DNA of 8,378 bases from Pseudomonadota bacterium (lineage in GTDB: Bacteria; Pseudomonadota; Gammaproteobacteria; Burkholderiales; Burkholderiaceae_C): NCBI GenBank assembly GCA_030918015.1, contig JAUPTP010000068.1:1-8378 (forward strand), read 5' to 3'. Positions within the stretch are counted from its first letter, which is position 1; each line of letters opens with the position of its first letter. Positions 6,974 to 8,378 of the stretch are shown here, one piece after another. Below the pieces are notes generated by a model that saw only the letters and a list, made by a program, of their open reading frames with translations, was not told the origin of the DNA and did not search any database. The position numbers were made by a program, and so were the translations under genes.

Positions 6974-8323
6974 ATGAACACCATCGTCATCAGTCATCGC
7001 CGACAGGACAGCCGCGATGTGACTCGCATGCTGTTCGAGCGGCTGCTGCATTATTTTCCCGGCCGTGTCGTGCTGGGCCTCGAGGGATCGCTGCCGCTCG
7101 ACAATGTCCGGCTTCGGGCTGCCCGGCAGATGCAGGGCTGCGGACTGTTGCTGGTCCTGATCGGTCCGGACTGGTGTCGGCTCGCCGACGAGCATGGGGT
7201 GCCGCGCCTGCATGATCCTCGTGACGGCGTTCGCCTCGAGATCTCCTCGGCCTTGCTGCAGGGCATTGCGGTGGTCCCGGTGCTGCTGGACGGCGCGACG
7301 ATGCCCGATGAGCATGATCTGCCGGCAGACCTGCACGGGCTGCTGGATGTGCAGCCCCAGCATCTTGCCGGAGGCTGCGGCCGCACGGCTTCGCTGGTGG
7401 CGCTGGTGGCTTCCATCCGGCAGCAACTGGGCGAGGAGGAGGCCTTGCGAGCCCTGGCCCGCAGCACGATGGGGGTTTCATCGCTCAGTGCGGCCGGGCC
7501 TGCCGGTGGCGGCTTCCCGGGTCAGGGGGCGCAGGTGCTGCCGTTGCTGGCCGAGCCCGAGACGGGCCGGGGCGAGGCGTGGCCGGTCTGGGCGATCGAG
7601 GGCGGTGAAGATGCCTTCGGGCGCTGGGCCGAGATCGAGGTCGTCGGCGTGCGCCAGCGCCTGCGTCTCATCGAGCCGGGCATGTTCCTGATGGGGGCGG
7701 AGGCGAGCGCGGCCGATCGCTTCGACGACGAGATGCCCCGCCATGCGGTCACGCTGACCCGTGGCTTCTGGCTGGCCGACAGTGCCTGCGCGCGCGCGCT
7801 GTGGTCGGCCTTGCTGGGAGACGATCCGGGCCAGTGGCGCGACCGGGCGGATCTGCCGGTCGACTCGGTCAGCTGGAACGACATCCAGGCGCTGTTCCTG
7901 CCCGCGCTGGCGCATGAGCTGGGCCATGGGGTGCGGATGCGCCTGCCCACCGAGGCCGAGTGGGAATACGCCTGCCGTGCCGGCACGCGTGGTGCCTTCC
8001 ATTTCGAGGGGCCGCCTTCGCTGCGCTGGATGCGTTTCGGTGGTGATCTGGATGGCCCCAGCCCGGTGACGGCCCTGCCGGCCAATGCCTGGGGCCTGCA
8101 CCAGATGCACGGCAATGTCTGGGAGTGGTGCGAGGACGGCAAGCGCACCTATGGCAGAGAGTCGGTGGTGGATCCGACCGGTGGACAGGCCGGCATCAGC
8201 CGGGTGCTGCGCGGCGGCTCCTGGGCCGGGCCGGCGCGCTGGGCGCGCTCATCCTGCCGCTTCGAGGCGCCGCGCAGCCAGCGCCTGGACGACGCGGGCT
8301 TCCGCTTCCTGATCGAGCTCTGA
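6974..8323 (+). CDS. TIR domain fused to FGE-sulfatase/SUMF1-like (C-type lectin fold) domain
   Basis: A 449-residue two-domain protein with no signal peptide or membrane segment. Residues 1-155 are a bacterial TIR domain: strand A TIVISHRRQDS (3-13), LLLVLIGPDWC (58-68), DPRDGVRLEISSAL (81-94) and IAVVPVLLDGATMP (98-111). Glu89 in RLEI is at the place of the NADase glutamate of catalytic TIRs. The stretch after strand B (LGLEGSLPLD) departs from the usual acidic/Gly pattern. Residues about 156-225 are a linker. Residues about 226-449 are FGE-like: EPGMFLMGAE (234-243), EMPRHAVTL (253-261), PVDSVSW (295-301), RLPTEAEWEYA (323-333), MHGNVWEWCED (378-388), SRVLRGGSW (409-417) and a final GFRFLIEL. 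By alignment, human FGE Cys336 and Cys341 correspond to Gly419 and Ala424, so formylglycine synthesis is unlikely; the domain is more likely a binding module. ATG 6974 was preferred to GTG 6950 because TIR strand A begins right there. It is probably a signalling or defence effector; its role is unproven. Confidence 0.9.
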   Translation: MNTIVISHRRQDSRDVTRMLFERLLHYFPGRVVLGLEGSLPLDNVRLRAARQMQGCGLLLVLIGPDWCRLADEHGVPRLHDPRDGVRLEISSALLQGIAVVPVLLDGATMPDEHDLPADLHGLLDVQPQHLAGGCGRTASLVALVASIRQQLGEEEALRALARSTMGVSSLSAAGPAGGGFPGQGAQVLPLLAEPETGRGEAWPVWAIEGGEDAFGRWAEIEVVGVRQRLRLIEPGMFLMGAEASAADRFDDEMPRHAVTLTRGFWLADSACARALWSALLGDDPGQWRDRADLPVDSVSWNDIQALFLPALAHELGHGVRMRLPTEAEWEYACRAGTRGAFHFEGPPSLRWMRFGGDLDGPSPVTALPANAWGLHQMHGNVWEWCEDGKRTYGRESVVDPTGGQAGISRVLRGGSWAGPARWARSSCRFEAPRSQRLDDAGFRFLIEL

Positions 8324-8341
8324 TCCCGACCTCGGCGCGGG

Positions 8342-8378
8342 TCAGAGCGGCTCGGCCGCCTCGACCATCATCTGTACC
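8342..8378 (-). CDS. Possible C-terminal end of a convergent gene (partial)
   Basis: On the minus strand the window edge opens into a frame reading VQMMVEAAEPL followed by TGA at 8344-8342. It would end 18 nt from the stop of the TIR-FGE gene in a tail-to-tail arrangement. Only 11 codons are visible, another minus frame is also open here, and no family can be assigned. Confidence 0.25.
   Translation of the reverse strand, partial: VQMMVEAAEPL

Noticed and set aside
4427..7426. A minus-strand open frame of 999 codons running antisense to the second MCP and into the TIR gene
   Set aside because: Its product is rich in His, Gln, Arg and Gly with no domain pattern, as expected of the complement of G/C-biased third positions. 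The plus strand carries clear MCP and TIR motifs and gene junctions.
8347..8359. GCGGC-TCG-GCCGC hairpin as a terminator, or as the hairpin that follows DGR variable regions
   Set aside because: Only 5 bp of stem, no T-run, and such hairpins arise easily in DNA of this composition. Too weak to call either way.
1..8378. CRISPR arrays, tRNA or rRNA genes, insertion sequences
   Set aside because: No direct-repeat arrays, RNA gene signatures, transposase motifs or terminal inverted repeats with target duplications were seen.

Overview
This window is GC-rich (by eye around 70%) with strongly G/C-biased third codon positions. It looks like the chromosome of a betaproteobacterium of the order Burkholderiales (Leptothrix/Sphaerotilus/Rubrivivax-like). 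That placement is inferred from base composition and from the style of the chemoreceptors, not from a marker gene. Most of the window is a chemotaxis locus, and a TIR-domain fusion gene sits at its right end.

Left block, minus strand (1-2168): a short membrane-anchored methyl-accepting chemotaxis protein (MCP) is followed after 53 nt by the start of a CheA histidine kinase, which runs off the left edge. Only the CheA Hpt domain, a middle P2-like domain and a linker are visible. The 53-nt gap has no clear Shine-Dalgarno site and carries a textbook four-run G-quadruplex motif on the + strand.

Centre (2169-2418): a 250-bp divergent intergenic region. It holds a perfect 8-bp inverted repeat in the leader of the minus-strand MCP. 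Next to the rightward genes it holds a candidate sigma-28 (FliA) flagellar-class promoter followed by a good ribosome binding site.

Right block, plus strand (2419-8323): two full-size transmembrane MCPs lie 7 nt apart and look like diverged tandem paralogues. The first has an altered signalling tip. The second has a canonical tip and an additional Cache-like domain after the signalling domain, so that domain should be in the cytoplasm. After 78 nt comes a 449-residue protein with an N-terminal TIR domain that keeps the family glutamate, joined to a C-terminal formylglycine-generating-enzyme-like (FGE/SUMF1, C-type-lectin fold) domain that lacks the two catalytic cysteines. A possible convergent gene end lies at the right edge.

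How it may work together: the MCPs would form arrays with CheW (not in the window) and CheA to control a CheY-type output, and the candidate FliA site would tie the two large receptors to flagellar expression. The TIR-FGE protein is the outlier. Its architecture resembles nucleotide-consuming conflict or defence effectors and, in its C-terminal domain, the fold used by targets of diversity-generating retroelements. Same-strand placement behind two receptors makes co-transcription possible but does not prove a functional link.
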